Assembly (NCBI RefSeq): GCF_001949145.1
Contig: NW_019091363.1
Location: 250,116-314,115, forward strand
Source: Acanthaster planci
Lineage: Eukaryota > Echinodermata > Asteroidea > Valvatida > Acanthasteridae
Direction: 5' to 3'
Length of the DNA stretch: 64,000 bases
Position numbers and translations under genes: made by a program. Shown piece after piece: positions 47,801 through 58,788 of this stretch. Position 1 is the stretch's first letter. Every line of letters begins with the position of its first letter. The notes beneath the pieces were generated by a model. It did not search any database and was not told the origin of the DNA. It saw only the letters and a list, made by a program, of their open reading frames with translations.

Positions 47801-48149
47801 CCTTGGTCTCCTTGGAACTAAAACTCTCTTCGTCTTTGGAAAGAGAATTGCCTGATGCCACTTCAATTCTTTCAGAAGCATCTTGGAAAGTCCTGAGGTT
47901 GTCCTCCTGTCTTTCAGGTGAGCCAACAGCACCCTTTGATTCTTCTTGGTGACACTTGTCACAGACAGGAACTTGTTCGAGATGATCATCTTGCACTGAA
48001 GGGATGTCCCCTGGTTTAGAAGTAGATTCCAAAAGGTGGTTCAGATTTTCATCTGCAGCCTCTGTGGTTTGTCTCAGTGTTACTTTACTGTCCGCTTGGG
48101 CAATGCTTAAGCTGTGTGAACTGACATGTTGGGGTGTTACATGTATCAT
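38770..48149 (-). CDS. F-box/leucine-rich-repeat protein, seven coding exons
   Basis: Exons (minus): 48149-47139, 46265-46075, 44961-44790, 43386-43223, 42189-42106, 40420-40306, 38868-38770. All introns are GT-AG and every phase agrees, giving 1836 nt and 611 residues. Residues 1-215 are Ser/Asp/Glu-rich and probably disordered. The F-box is at about 216-262 (FFDELPRELFFKILSYFTAG). About 12 cysteine-containing LRRs follow, and the C terminus includes NYYGEHV. By family knowledge, FBXL proteins link substrates to SKP1-CUL1 ubiquitin ligases. The ATG has A at -3. An in-frame TGA lies 48 nt upstream, but a possible acceptor (ATCCAG, 27 nt upstream) means a 5' exon could extend the protein. The orthologue was not identified. 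Confidence 0.88.
40306..40420 (-). CDS. F-box gene exon 6: LRRs
   Basis: 115 nt after acceptor TTCAATTCTAG, phase 2 in and phase 0 out at AATTTG/GTAGGT. It encodes SQLRHLDIVGLDKVKGQ and LPQLTFLDLRQCNL. The frame is also open upstream into the intron, but only this acceptor matches the phase and repeat register. Confidence 0.9.
40631..40830 (+). repeat. Dispersed GGTGGGAGGAAAA repeat, copy 1 (intron 5)
   Basis: Starts AAATTACAACAGTAATGAAG, continues through GGTGGGAGGAAAATCC, AGAGAAAATCCATGG and GAGAACCCAGTCCACA, and ends near GGACTCGAACCT. It aligns with 55847-56026. The wording resembles a widespread SINE-type repeat of marine animals. It sits in the intron between exons 5 and 6. Confidence 0.6.
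42106..42189 (-). CDS. F-box gene exon 5: one LRR
   Basis: 84 nt between acceptor GTCGGCAG and donor GTAAGTTC, phase 2 in and out. It encodes CRQLRRLALCWCWNISDAG, then IKEIVDNC, exactly one cysteine-containing LRR. The joins read ARRCRQL on one side and DNCSQL on the other, both at the repeat boundary. Confidence 0.92.
43223..43386 (-). CDS. F-box gene exon 4: LRRs
   Basis: 164 nt after acceptor TTTTTTGTAAG, phase 0 in and phase 2 out at CGCCG/GTGGGT. It encodes LSHLRLKRGVEFSEEALHRF and LTILDLSECSELMDKGVTSI. It begins with an in-frame ATG, which could start a shorter product from the intronic promoter-like island. Confidence 0.9.
43505..43645 (-). repeat. Possible tRNA-derived SINE fragment
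   Basis: On the minus strand GCTGGCCAGAGCGGTTAA resembles a type II tRNA A box, and GGGTTTCAACCTC about 90 nt later resembles a B box. The spacing is too long for a tRNA gene, so it would be a rearranged SINE head. Weak evidence. Confidence 0.3.
44280..44405. promoter_or_regulatory. Promoter-like island inside intron 3 of the F-box gene
   Basis: Within 125 bp lie CAATGGCGGGCC (YY1-like), GCGGAAGT (ETS, 44324-44331), GCATGCGC (NRF1-type, 44342-44349) and AACTCCAAGCATTCCTTGTA, an imperfect palindrome of ZNF143-like half-sites. This combination marks TATA-less housekeeping promoters in deuterostomes. It lies between exons 3 and 4, so it might drive a shorter LRR-only transcript, an antisense RNA, or nothing. 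Confidence 0.4.
44790..44961 (-). CDS. F-box gene exon 3: LRRs
   Basis: 172 nt. The acceptor is AACCGTAG: it alone restores the phase from exon 2, giving ITDRAVDVLASQ across the junction, while the two upstream AG sites lead to a stop. It encodes LRAIYLDGAELTDVSIRSL and LHTLSLSFCEQLTDKALSML. The donor is GAG/GTTTGT. Confidence 0.88.
46075..46265 (-). CDS. F-box gene exon 2: LRRs
   Basis: 191 nt after acceptor ATAAACAG, enters in phase 0 and leaves in phase 2 at ACAG/GTGACT. It encodes VINMEGCERIDDDVASQFPS and LKALNLSHCTKMTDDGVMAI, typical cysteine-containing LRRs, ending ITDR. Confidence 0.9.
47009..47087 (-). repeat. tRNA-derived SINE head in intron 1 of the F-box gene
   Basis: On the minus strand: outer arms TGGAACC and GGTTACA pair with one mismatch, TGGCCCAGGGGTTAG matches an A box, ATTTG/CAAAT closes a 7-nt loop, and GGTCCAAATCC matches a B box. 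The T-arm joins the acceptor with extra bases and the loop lacks U33. A degenerate tRNA-like repeat is therefore more likely than a working tRNA gene. Confidence 0.45.
47139..48149 (-). CDS. F-box gene exon 1: disordered N terminus, F-box, first LRRs
   Basis: 337 codons in phase 0, ending in GAG before the donor GTGAGATG. The tail carries the F-box and the first repeats (LLKSLSLRG, LLTDLNLGFCDNV). The first 215 residues have no recognised domain and are rich in S, E, D and Q. The N-terminal limit is the least certain part of the model. Confidence 0.85.
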
Positions 48150-49775
48150 GCTGACATCAGGTGGACCTTTCCCATCCTGGATTTGGGGGGGGAGTCAGTT
48201 GTTCTTCTGATCTTCTCCTTCCAGAAGCTCAGGTTGGTATCTTCACATTGATATTGACTCTTCTGGGATTCTAAAGGTGTCTAGAGGATTTTAATTGTTG
48301 TCGGTTGCAAACTGAAAACTTCAGAATTGGGTATGCTGATTCTGCAAACGCACGAAGTACTGGAATGAAGCCAAGAAATAACCTGAAAAATAAGGAAATA
48401 AAACTTCCCAGTGTTAATACATACTCTGTAAAAACAACACACACCTTTGTATTCAGCCTTGCAAGATGTATAACAACGTCAATTTGGAATCCACCTGCAG
48501 GGAAATAGCTGTTCATTTTTACAGAACCCATGTAACAACTGACACCGTCACAAATTGTGCCCCAACCTCATGGAATGACCCGACTACAGAATTTCAGTCG
48601 CATTACGGTTACCGTAAAAAGAGCCACTGAGAAACAAGAGATACACCTAGGGTAGGGACATGCATAAATATGTGCGAGGGTGCTGTTTATATGGGAATTC
48701 ATTTTCTTAAATAGGAAACTGATTTTCCGCAGGCTCTATCTCATCTACTTAATTTCCTATCTCAAACTTTTTTAAAATTTCAAGCGAAATAAGGCACAAA
48801 TACGAACAAACATTTTACAGAAATGTGAATTTTAAGCTTCTCAGTCAAAATCCACACTCGTTTTGTGTACAGAAAAATCTCAGTTTGCCCTGCATTACAT
48901 TGTACACACGTACAAAAAAAAATCTCAAAACATCTCTTGCAATATCCCTGTTTCAAATCAGTTTTTCTTTGCTTTGCAGAGTCCAAATGGAATCCAAATT
49001 TATATCAAAAAGTTTCTTTAGCATGTTAACTTATGACATCCTCTCCAAGACCACTTCAAAAAGAAAACAGAAAAAATAGTTCAAAAATTATTAAGCCTCC
49101 CTCATACAGGTAAGTTATAACTGTTAGTACTATTACTAGGGCCTAGGCTTAATGCATAGATAGGCCCTACTTTTCAAAAATTTCCCTAGTCCTCTCTCTA
49201 TCTGGTGTCCTACACTGTTAGAACCAGATCATTGTAAGACTTGCTGGGCGCGACTTATAAATCACCTGCACTGCAGGCTGCAAAGTGCAAGGCTGGCAGG
49301 ATAGGATTGGACAGTCGTGCTCACTAATCACTGTGGCCGGTCGCGGTAGGCTGCATAGGCCTTAGCCCCACCAGTGTGGCACAGACTCTCACTCCCGATC
49401 CATCCTTAGCCACACATCCGTATGCGCAATTTCGTGTCGGCGTGCTGAAATTTTCGGCGCACCCACTTATCATCATGGGCGCAATTTCTTTTGCACACAG
49501 AGATTACCCTTAGCCTCTCCGCTGCCTTAGCACCATTTATTGAATGATTTCACTCAAGTTCTTCTGGTATTTTCCAGTCTTTTTGCTGTCACCCATTCAC
49601 TTTCACGGACTCGCTCTCATTCTCATTTCAGAAGTTATTAGGATTCAAAGTTTGTGACAATCCTGCAGTTTGGATTTCAGGCATTTAAGACATGCCTTGA
49701 AGTAGGGCTGTGGTGGCGACAAATAAGAGACAGATTGTAAAAGAGAACCACTACAGCCCTACGTGTGGGGATAGC
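48150..49775. other. 5' flank of the F-box gene
   Basis: No further coding exon was recognised. A non-coding first exon and promoter probably lie here; the segment 49200-49480 is GC-richer and contains several CpG sites, but no defined core promoter can be placed. Confidence 0.35.
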
Positions 49776-50033
49776 CTTACGGACGTGTATAATAAAATCT
49801 GGACTTGCAATGCCCTTAATCAGCTCATACTAGAGATCACTGAATCCACTCGCGGCCATTTTACCGAGCCGAATGCAAAGCTTTCCTGGCAATGCCCGCT
49901 TTTGTTCTTCCTGACGTCAATAGAAGGGAGCCAACCCACGCATTTGTATTCGGCTCGGTAAAATGGCCGTTGGTTGGCTTCTTTTTCATACAAAGGCCTT
50001 GCAAGTTCAGGTTTTTTATACAAGCCTACGTCC
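49776..50033 (+). mobile_element. MITE-like foldback element, family B copy 2
   Basis: Ends TTACGGACGTGTATAATAAA and TTTTTTATACAAGCCTACGT are imperfect inverted copies. The inner palindrome is CATTTTACCGAGCCGAATGC against GTATTCGGCTCGGTAAAATG. The body matches 17207-17473 over its full length with scattered substitutions. It lies about 530 bp upstream of the tRNA gene. Confidence 0.75.
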
Positions 50034-50565
50034 ATATGCCGTGCGTGCCAGTCATGGCAGTCTCAGACAGTCCGCCAACCGGCCGGTCATGCCGGCAAAT
50101 CGTAACATACAGTATGAAAGGAAATACATGGTTCATGTAGGAACGAGTTTTTATTCGCAATCCTCTGCTGCAACAACTCTCTGGCACCTTGCATTTTTTC
50201 TGACGATTAATACCGTGAAAAACGGACAGATTCTTACCAACTAAGCCTACATCATGATGTTCGTCTTGCGGCACCGACAAAGCATGATCGAATTCTACCT
50301 CCATGATCGAACATGCATATATGCAGCCCGCCCTCATCTATCTTCCGTCCAGGTTTCAACCGTCCATTTGAAGTGACAACGGCTCCGTTCAGGCTTTCAA
50401 CGCGTACAAATACATACAGCTCCTTAGCCATACATGAACAAAACGGCCTTTGCGGATACAGTTGACTGGTACGTTCGCATATATGCCAAGATAACGATTG
50501 CGGTTACCAGGGACTATTCTTAAAATTATCTATATATACTGTATAACGCACTGTATTAAGCAGGA

Positions 50566-50637
50566 AGCAGAGTGGCGCAGTGGAAGCGTGCTGGGCCCAT
50601 AACCCAGAGGTCCGAGGATCGAAACCTCGCTCTGCTA
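50566..50637 (+). tRNA. Initiator tRNA-Met (CAT)
   Basis: A full cloverleaf: the 7 bp acceptor stem AGCAGAG/CTCTGCT is perfect, the anticodon stem CTGGG/CCCAG encloses loop CCCATAA with anticodon CAT, and the T-arm is CGAGG/CCTCG with loop ATCGAAA. The A1:U72 pair and the A in place of T54 in the T loop identify the eukaryotic initiator rather than elongator Met. The A box is TGGCGCAGTGG (50573-50583) and the B box GGATCGAAACC (50616-50626). A TTTTT run at 50642-50646 is the Pol III terminator. There is no intron. It supplies the start methionine in cytosolic translation. Confidence 0.97.
50573..50626 (+). promoter_or_regulatory. Internal Pol III promoter (A and B boxes)
   Basis: The A box at 50573-50583 and the B box at 50616-50626 match the eukaryotic tRNA-gene consensus and bind TFIIIC. 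Confidence 0.9.
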
Positions 50638-50641
50638 AATA

Positions 50642-50646
50642 TTTTT
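50642..50646 (+). terminator. Pol III T-run terminator
   Basis: Five T residues start five bases after the mature 3' end of the tRNA. Confidence 0.85.
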
Positions 50647-53600
50647 CTTCCCACTGGAATTTCTTTTATCATTGTCACTAGGATTATATATGTTTATAAG
50701 TCATTATTGACAATCATCCAAGTTCAAAAACCGAGACCTCAAGAACTTTATGCTAAGTGTGACCAAAAAACAAGTAACGCCACAGAGAACCACATGGGAC
50801 GCGCGTGAGTAACTGCGTGGAAGGGATCAATGAATGTATTTAGTCGTCCCTTTATCATACAAACGTTTTTTAATCTGGACTTGGCAAGCATCGGGTAAAA
50901 CCATAACTATATGTTGCCATGGTAACAGACTGACACCTTTGCAATCCCCTTTTTTAGGGTACGATATGCAATAAACACTCGCTAAAATTGACAAATGAAA
51001 TCATAAGTTATACGTGAAATAAAGTTGGGCATAAGTATCTGATAATTTTGGTTGTTTGCCTTCAGAACGGTGACAAAAGGAGATTTCTTTTGAAGAGCAG
51101 AATCTGACCCTTAGAGTGACATCTGTACGTACGAAACTGCCCATGCTCAAAGTTTTCGTAATTATGATCAATTTATCGGATTCTCTCGGTCTTATTCTTT
51201 TAGAAGTTTTCACGTAGGTATCAATCAATAAAGCTGTCGCATGCAAGTACAAGCCTCCACAACCTGAAGTTAAAATGATATTCATTTTATTTAACACAGC
51301 CATCACAACTGACAAAATTATTCATCACCAATCGCAGCTCGATTTCCATTGTTATGAAAATTATTACTTTTATTCCAAACTAATTATCTACAAAAAAACT
51401 GCAATGTGGCATTAAAATATGTAGCATTTTTGGATGATTTACTGCAAAAGCAGGTTGTAACAACCTTTGTACTTGTACGTTTATGACAATTCAAGGTCCC
51501 TTCCGTTTTCACACTGTTTTCACCACAGTTGTTGCGTAACAAATTCTTCTCCAAGCGAAATAAACATGGGCAAGGTTGCATGAATTCCAATTCTGAGTTC
51601 TTATTCATTTTTCATTTTGCACTAGCTATACATTATTTTTTATTCTTATTCTGTCACCAGATTACTTCAAGCAGCACTCAAATTTTGCGTACAGACGTGG
51701 CTGGCAATAGAAGTCTGTTCACTTTTAAGGTAATTACTCGAGGATTGATTCTACACCAACAATCTACATTTAACTCATTCGCAAAATCATGCCCAAAAGA
51801 ATTCCACAAGTGGAAAAAATGCTAAAAATAAGAATCCTATCCTCACCAACATGAAAGGAAACTTTTCCAACGTTCATGCCCCAAGCGTCCGTTTATATAT
51901 CCGTTAAATGCATTTTATAAAACAGACGGCAATTGAAATGAAGACGGAGACCATGGCTGGGTAATTACGACATTGAAGAAATCATTAACCAATTCTTTTG
52001 GAAAATTTTTGGTTTAAAATGCGAGAACACACCAACGTTTCACGAATTGATAAGTTAGGTACATTGAATGATAACTAAGATGAGTTTGAGTAAAAATCGT
52101 CAGAAATCTGGATGAGGGGAAGAGTAAACTATGATTCGTCATCAGGATTCCAGACTTTCCCTAACTTTTCCAAGTAAAAGGGAAGTATAAGCAAGATGGG
52201 GCAAATACAAAAGTTAACAGGAAAACACAACCATACGTATAACGGAAAACTGAGGGAATGTTACATTATGATAGATGCATACAATTTGTGTCATTGCAAA
52301 AGCAAATACAAGGCACAAGATGGAATCCATTCATAATACCACACAGATGTAAGAAATAACATAGTTTTTTTCTTTTTCCCCCATAAATATACACACCTTG
52401 GCACTCGCAAGATTCAGTCAAATTTTAACTTTTTCTCTTACTTTAATTTGCCTTTCCAACATTGAAACCATCAAAAGCACACGGACATGCGGATAACAGG
52501 GTCAATATAATTTTCACATGTGAAGTTTTTCCATCACTCCATTTTTCCGATCGGGGAGAGAGATTGGTGGAAACTAAAATATTCACAAAATAATCAGTAG
52601 AGGTTTTGAGGGCCCCACAGCAGCGTAGGGTCTCTGGTATGCATTTGTGTTTGCCTACTTGTGTTCCACATCAACTTCCGTAGAAACATCTTTTAAAAGA
52701 GATTGTTTTAAAAATCCTGAAATCAGGAAACTCCTGATGGAAAAAATCCTGAAAATCCTGACAAATCTCTTTTCCCGCCACCTTACTCGCATAGCCTACA
52801 TTTCCACCGAAATAACTAACTGGAGAACGGGCAACAGTAAAATGAAACCCAACGAAAGAAATGTAGCATCCAATAATTACAGAAACAAGAGAAAATTCCA
52901 CAAACTGATATATTAAAATAATTCAAAGACTTAACGACAGGTCACTTTTTGGAATGACTTGCCAATGCCGATGCATACTACTGTACACGACTCCACTTGC
53001 TTCCTTAACTTCATGTAATGCAATTGGTCACTGCTCCATTATTGAAGAAACTGTTACAATTTGTTAAAATACGCCGTGTTCGCAATCATACTCATGTTCA
53101 CAGATTCTCAGATTAATGCATTCCTAACTTCATCACTCTATGTGGACATTTTCATATCGTCAGTTTACAAACAAAATTACAAATCAAAACGAGTCAACAG
53201 TTTTGTACGCAAAAATACAAGGAACGATGTCTCGGGTTAGGAAAAGTGTCCGAACTTATGTTTATGGTAAATTTACCTTGACGGGGGGGTCGGTCGATTG
53301 GGAAAAATAGCGGTAAACAAAAATTTCTTTTATCCCAGAAATTCTTATTATTTGCTTTCTTTCTTTCTTTCTTTTTCTTGGTAGGACACTCCAGACAGAG
53401 TCACCAGCATGAAAAAAATATTTCTCCTCGGTCGGAACCAAAATAAGGGTCCGTTGAAATGCAAGCCATAGAACATACAGACGGCCTAAGCTGAATTCGT
53501 TTTACGGTCGACATGTCATGAATTTCTGGCATATTCGGAGCCATCACAGGGGATGAAAATCACAAATGTCCCTGGCAATACCTCAGAACTGACCCCCTTC

Positions 53601-55846
53601 CACCGTTAACAGTTTAGCAGCGAGCTAATGCTGAGTGCTCCCCCCCCTTCCATCCCACCCCCGGAAAAAAACTTGGCGACGCCCATGAGCATACTACACC
53701 CACAACTACGTTAACACGAACTTACACCCCACAGAAACAAGCGCCTCGAAGGCATGGAATACTTTTGTTACTAGAACCATGAAATGAAAAAAAAACCGGA
53801 AAACTGCCGTCGTGAAACAAGCTGGTTAACTGACCGTTCAGGCCTGCTGAACAGTCCCACTACAAAACAACCTCAATGGTTACACAGCCAAAACCAATTA
53901 ACATTGCTGATGAACAAAACCCAGCAAAATCTAAAAGGCAAAACAACCAAATTTAAAAAGAAACAGTCACATAGACCCAAAGCCATGACGCTACGCTTTG
54001 TTTACATGTGTGCTTTCCTATTCTTGCGGTCGGACATCCGGGAACTTCTGAACATTATCAAATAGCACGAAGGCCTAAGGGTAAATTTACCCCCTTTGCC
54101 GCGTGTTAAATATTCGTAGTGACGTCATGCGGACTGCAAGAATAGGGACTTAATGGATCGCGTCCGAACTCACTGCCACAGGAAAGCAAGACGGCATTAA
54201 GTTTCCAGTCTATTAGACACATCAAACATCAAGACAGAAAGCATTTTGATGCAATTTTTGACCTTTGGCTTTCGTCTTAAAACGATGTTTAAGAAGCCTT
54301 AATAAATGACTATGGGTGAGTTGATAGCCTTCCACAATGAAAGAAAAGAGTATTAAACTTTAGTAACTGAATATAAACTGAAATTACAACAAGGAAACAA
54401 CAGCCAAAAAAATAGTAATCTGATTAAAATATAATGTTAGCCTTTCCGAACTTACTCTGTGCAAATACCATGTAAAAATGACACAGACACCCGAATTATT
54501 TATTATTCACTGAATTAGGCCTACACAACATCATTCCATTTTACACCATACTGATTTCATATGGGAAAAAATTAGTTTGAGTGGTTTTGTTATAATTTTG
54601 GTTTATACAAAATATATTGTTCTTGTAAGTACAACACGAGAAAAATACACCCACTGTACATTCATCAAGAAGAGGTCCTCCTTTGAAGCAAATATACATG
54701 GATGCGATCTTGGCAAAACAGAAATTCTACAACGCATACTTAATTCAATAACCGAACTACTTAAAGTGCTGAACTGAATATTGTAAGTGAATAAGACGTA
54801 TAGGGACAAAGGACAGCAAGCTTTAGGTTTCAAATATAGGATGTGAGCCATTGAACACTGTGAGCAAAGTTCAAGTACTTAAATCGAAATGACACTGCAG
54901 ACAAAACAATCATAAATATACATTATGATGCAACAAAATGAACACCAAGAACTTAGGAACTCATGTTGTGAACTCATCCAACTAAATGTAGGAAAGGTTT
55001 GCTGTGTCAACCTTCCTTTTGAAGATGGGGCGAAAAGTCCATTTCAAATCTTAGTTTGGAGGTGACGGTCACCCAGCAAAAAGCTCTGTCTTAAAGTTTT
55101 CACAGTACATATATTATAAATTACATGCTTTCCATAGTAAAACAATGTTTAAAATTGAACTGACATCAGTTACTAACCTTCTGTCAACATAAATCCATTA
55201 CTGTTAGTAACAGTGAGGTATTTTTCACCAAGTGCAGAAAAAAACACTTCTCCATTCCGAACACTTAATCACAACATCAAAACAAACCAAAATCCTCACA
55301 AACCCAAAAGAAAAATGTGGAATGACAGAGTTCAATACAAGTTAAAGCCAAGTATGTAAATGTACATCACTTTTGTGACTGGCAATTATTAACATGCATT
55401 TCACGCAGTGGAGTAACTAAGGTTATGCACAGGAAACCCTCTCCAGGCCCCCTGCCACACCCCCCCCCCCCCGAATTCTGAGAAAACAAAAAAATAACTC
55501 TGCAAATATGACCATTACTCATTAAGTACTCCCTCCACAAATCCTAGTTACCCCACTGAACTGATTCAACATTTTTGGTTGCTATAGATACAGACAATGG
55601 ATTGCTATAGTTACAGATGATTAAAAAGCTGAACTATTTATACACAGGGTAGTTTGAGGCACTGTCAAGATCAAACTAAGTGTGCATAGTATAAATTATT
55701 TTTTGCATTTATGTACCTTGTATAACCTTGTGGTATAACTGATGTCCGCTGTGACAGTTCACTGTTCTTTGTGCACATCAGAGGTGCAAAACACAGCTGA
55801 AGTGAATCCAAGGGTATCTGCTCATCCAACAGTGCATTGAACGCAA
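50647..55846. other. Gene-poor region, nothing recognised
   Basis: AT-rich sequence with short motif-free frames. It includes a (CTTT)n tract near 53355-53378, a cluster of TCCTGA words at 52712-52762 and a long C-run near 55461. Confidence 0.35.
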
Positions 55847-56026
55847 ATTACAACATAATAATGAGTGAAGACGATGAAGAAATGTTCAGTTTTAGAGGTG
55901 GGAGGAAAACCCCGAATAAATGTTTCAGGGAAAACCCACGGACTCAAGTAAGAACTGAAAACCCAATCCACATGTGGACGGAGCCTGATTTTGAACCCAG
56001 GCCCCATAAAAGGTGGGAAAGAATCA
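55847..56026 (+). repeat. Dispersed GGTGGGAGGAAAA repeat, copy 2, cut by gap
   Basis: Begins AAATTACAACATAATAATGA, then GGTGGGAGGAAAACCCC, GGGAAAACCCACGG and GAAAACCCAATCCACA, ending TTGAACCCAGGCCCC at the gap. It matches 40631-40830 in order and orientation. The gap probably hides the rest. Confidence 0.6.
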
Positions 56027-56759
56027 NNNNNNNNNNNNNNNNNNNNNNNNNNNNNNNNNNNNNNNNNNNNNNNNNNNNNNNNNNNNNNNNNNNNNNNNNN
56101 NNNNNNNNNNNNNNNNNNNNNNNNNNNNNNNNNNNNNNNNNNNNNNNNNNNNNNNNNNNNNNNNNNNNNNNNNNNNNNNNNNNNNNNNNNNNNNNNNNNN
56201 NNNNNNNNNNNNNNNNNNNNNNNNNNNNNNNNNNNNNNNNNNNNNNNNNNNNNNNNNNNNNNNNNNNNNNNNNNNNNNNNNNNNNNNNNNNNNNNNNNNN
56301 NNNNNNNNNNNNNNNNNNNNNNNNNNNNNNNNNNNNNNNNNNNNNNNNNNNNNNNNNNNNNNNNNNNNNNNNNNNNNNNNNNNNNNNNNNNNNNNNNNNN
56401 NNNNNNNNNNNNNNNNNNNNNNNNNNNNNNNNNNNNNNNNNNNNNNNNNNNNNNNNNNNNNNNNNNNNNNNNNNNNNNNNNNNNNNNNNNNNNNNNNNNN
56501 NNNNNNNNNNNNNNNNNNNNNNNNNNNNNNNNNNNNNNNNNNNNNNNNNNNNNNNNNNNNNNNNNNNNNNNNNNNNNNNNNNNNNNNNNNNNNNNNNNNN
56601 NNNNNNNNNNNNNNNNNNNNNNNNNNNNNNNNNNNNNNNNNNNNNNNNNNNNNNNNNNNNNNNNNNNNNNNNNNNNNNNNNNNNNNNNNNNNNNNNNNNN
56701 NNNNNNNNNNNNNNNNNNNNNNNNNNNNNNNNNNNNNNNNNNNNNNNNNNNNNNNNNNN
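56027..56759. other. Assembly gap 2 (733 N)
   Basis: A run of N. It starts inside a dispersed repeat, which may be why assembly failed here. All long frames across it are artefacts. Confidence 0.99.
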
Positions 56760-58526
56760 TTACACCACCCTGACCCCCCTGAATCAGTGGCCTCTGGATG
56801 GACCAATGTAACAAATCACAATGGACGACAACTCTGTTACACCGTGGTATACTGATAGTTAATGAGACTGTGGTCATCTGAGTAACAAGCACTTGTATGA
56901 AATCAGAAACTTTACTTAGGAATGCGACAGTTACTTTTCTTTTCTTTCTTTGTTGGGGGGATACTTTTTTGCACTTACTCTAACAAATGAATCAACATCA
57001 ATATTGGAAGTTTACAATCGCAACTGATGATTTCAACAGACGGCAACCTACGGAAACCACAGACTATTGACAAATTGACCAAAATACTGCTTCTCTGCCG
57101 GTGAGCATTTGCTCCCAATTTAAAAGCTGGCTCATGAGCTCTCTGTACAAGTACTCCTCGGCAGGACAAAGTATTCTTTACACTCCCAAGTTAATCTTAT
57201 CAATTTGCATGTAATCTGGCCCATTTGTTTCTTATAACCCCTCGGTGGTTTCACTTTGAAAAAGCTCAGTGCAGAGGAAAAAAACAAGCATGATATAAGA
57301 CATCATTTTGCTGTGAATGGTCATAAGAGCAAATTTAATTCTACAGTAACATCTGTATGGAGTATGACCAAGGATGTGCCCCCTTTTCCGTGTAAACATT
57401 GTCGAAATGTAGATACACAATCCATCCGACTGCACAGATTTTACGTAGAATTATTTCTTTCCAATCTTTTGAAACTGCTTTGTCTAAATTGTTTAGAAGC
57501 TGTATCAAATTGTAAGGGAAGTCTTTCCACTCCATCTGCTACAAACAGTTTAACTGTCACACAAATGAACATCAACCCATGCATTGGAAAGTTGAGTTGT
57601 GTTCACATATGTTTCTGTCTGGGGAGGGATTGAGACAATGTGGATTTCATAATAGAGGGATGAGAAGCGGTTTGCAGTGAGCTTTTGTAAACTGCAACCT
57701 CCTGGGCATGAAAAGGCTCTCACACATTTCAGTATCTCACATTTTCTGCTGAATATCCAACACTTGGTCTCTCTTGCAGCTGCATTGTGAATGACAGTCT
57801 GTGACAAGTTGCTGCATCCTAGCTACCCGAGCACAAACAGCTAGGAGCATTGATGAGTGTACTCACAAGATCATCAAATTACACGCTTGAGAGAGAGTGA
57901 CAGAATGGGTCGGGAACATCTCTCTCCTGTACACCTGCTGCACAACAGCAGAGCTAGAAACACAACACTGTATCCTAAGACCCAAGGCATGAGCTGGCAA
58001 ACAGTTCCATCAGCATCCCAGCAAAACTGCAATGGTGCCCCATGTTGGTGTAACATAGGCCTCACTGCCAAGTTGTATTCCTCAATCTCTCTGCATGGTC
58101 TGACCACCAGCAAAATACATTAATTCTACTGTATGTCTATCAGCTCTTACTGTTTGAGTCTAGTCACAGACCCAGTTTTCAGTTTTCAACTGTATCAGTA
58201 TTTTACTTGCATCCATGAGTTCCGCTTACATTTCTTCCGCAAACGTCCATTGACTTGAAGTCAATCCTCACATCACTTATGTCAGGAGGCAGCTCGCTTC
58301 CCGATCTCATTTCTTTGTATATCACAGGTTGACCATGGCGCGCTCACTACTTTCCAATGGAGTCAGTAACCACGAGTTCAGTAACCAGTCCACAGGTCAT
58401 CACTGAAGTTCCTCTGCATGTCAAAGGCACGGCATTCTTCTTACTGTTAAATACATTTGGCTCTTGAGATTTCAGAGATTTTTTTGGGCTTTGTCCTTCG
58501 TTTTTCTTTGTCCGTCTGCCCATCCG
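56760..58526. other. 3' flank of the Ser/Pro-rich gene, nothing recognised
   Basis: A 125-codon plus frame (57256-57633) has no motif and no splice-consistent edges. No RNA gene is visible. Part of this may be 3' UTR of the minus-strand gene. Confidence 0.35.
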
Positions 58527-58713
58527 TGTACTGGCTTTGGGGCTGTGAGGTTCATTAACAGGTTTTCAGCCTCTCAGTCTTTGTGCTGGAGGACAGGCCT
58601 GGTATTCTCAGCCGTTTCTCTGTACTGGCTTTGGGGCTGTGAGGTTCATTAACAGGTTTTCAGCCTCTCAGTCTTTGTGCTGGAGGACAGGCCTGGTATT
58701 CTCAGCCGTTTCT
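58527..58713. repeat. 94 bp tandem duplication across a stop codon
   Basis: 58527-58620 and 58621-58713 are identical over 93 bases. The second copy contains the last codons and the TAA (58649-58651) of the minus-strand gene; the first copy lies in its 3' UTR. As 94 is not a multiple of three, the extra copy could not extend the frame. Perfect identity means a very recent event or an assembly artefact. Confidence 0.9.
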
Positions 58714-58788
58714 TTTTCTTCTTCTCCTCTTCCATTTCCAGGCTGTCTGTGTCACCGTCCGGCTGGGACAAGCTGCTTTTCTTGAAGT
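58649..58788 (-). CDS. Ser/Pro-rich gene, last coding exon
   Basis: 140 nt after acceptor CTATTTCAG, phase 1. It encodes FKKSSLSQPDGDTDSLEM, then the EEEKKKKKRLRIPGL segment and TAA. Its 3' half is inside the 94 bp duplication. Confidence 0.78.

Noticed and set aside
55822-56892. Long open frames (260-356 codons) on both strands
   Set aside because: They run through the 733-base N gap, where every codon is unknown. Only the edges are real sequence, and these are a dispersed repeat.
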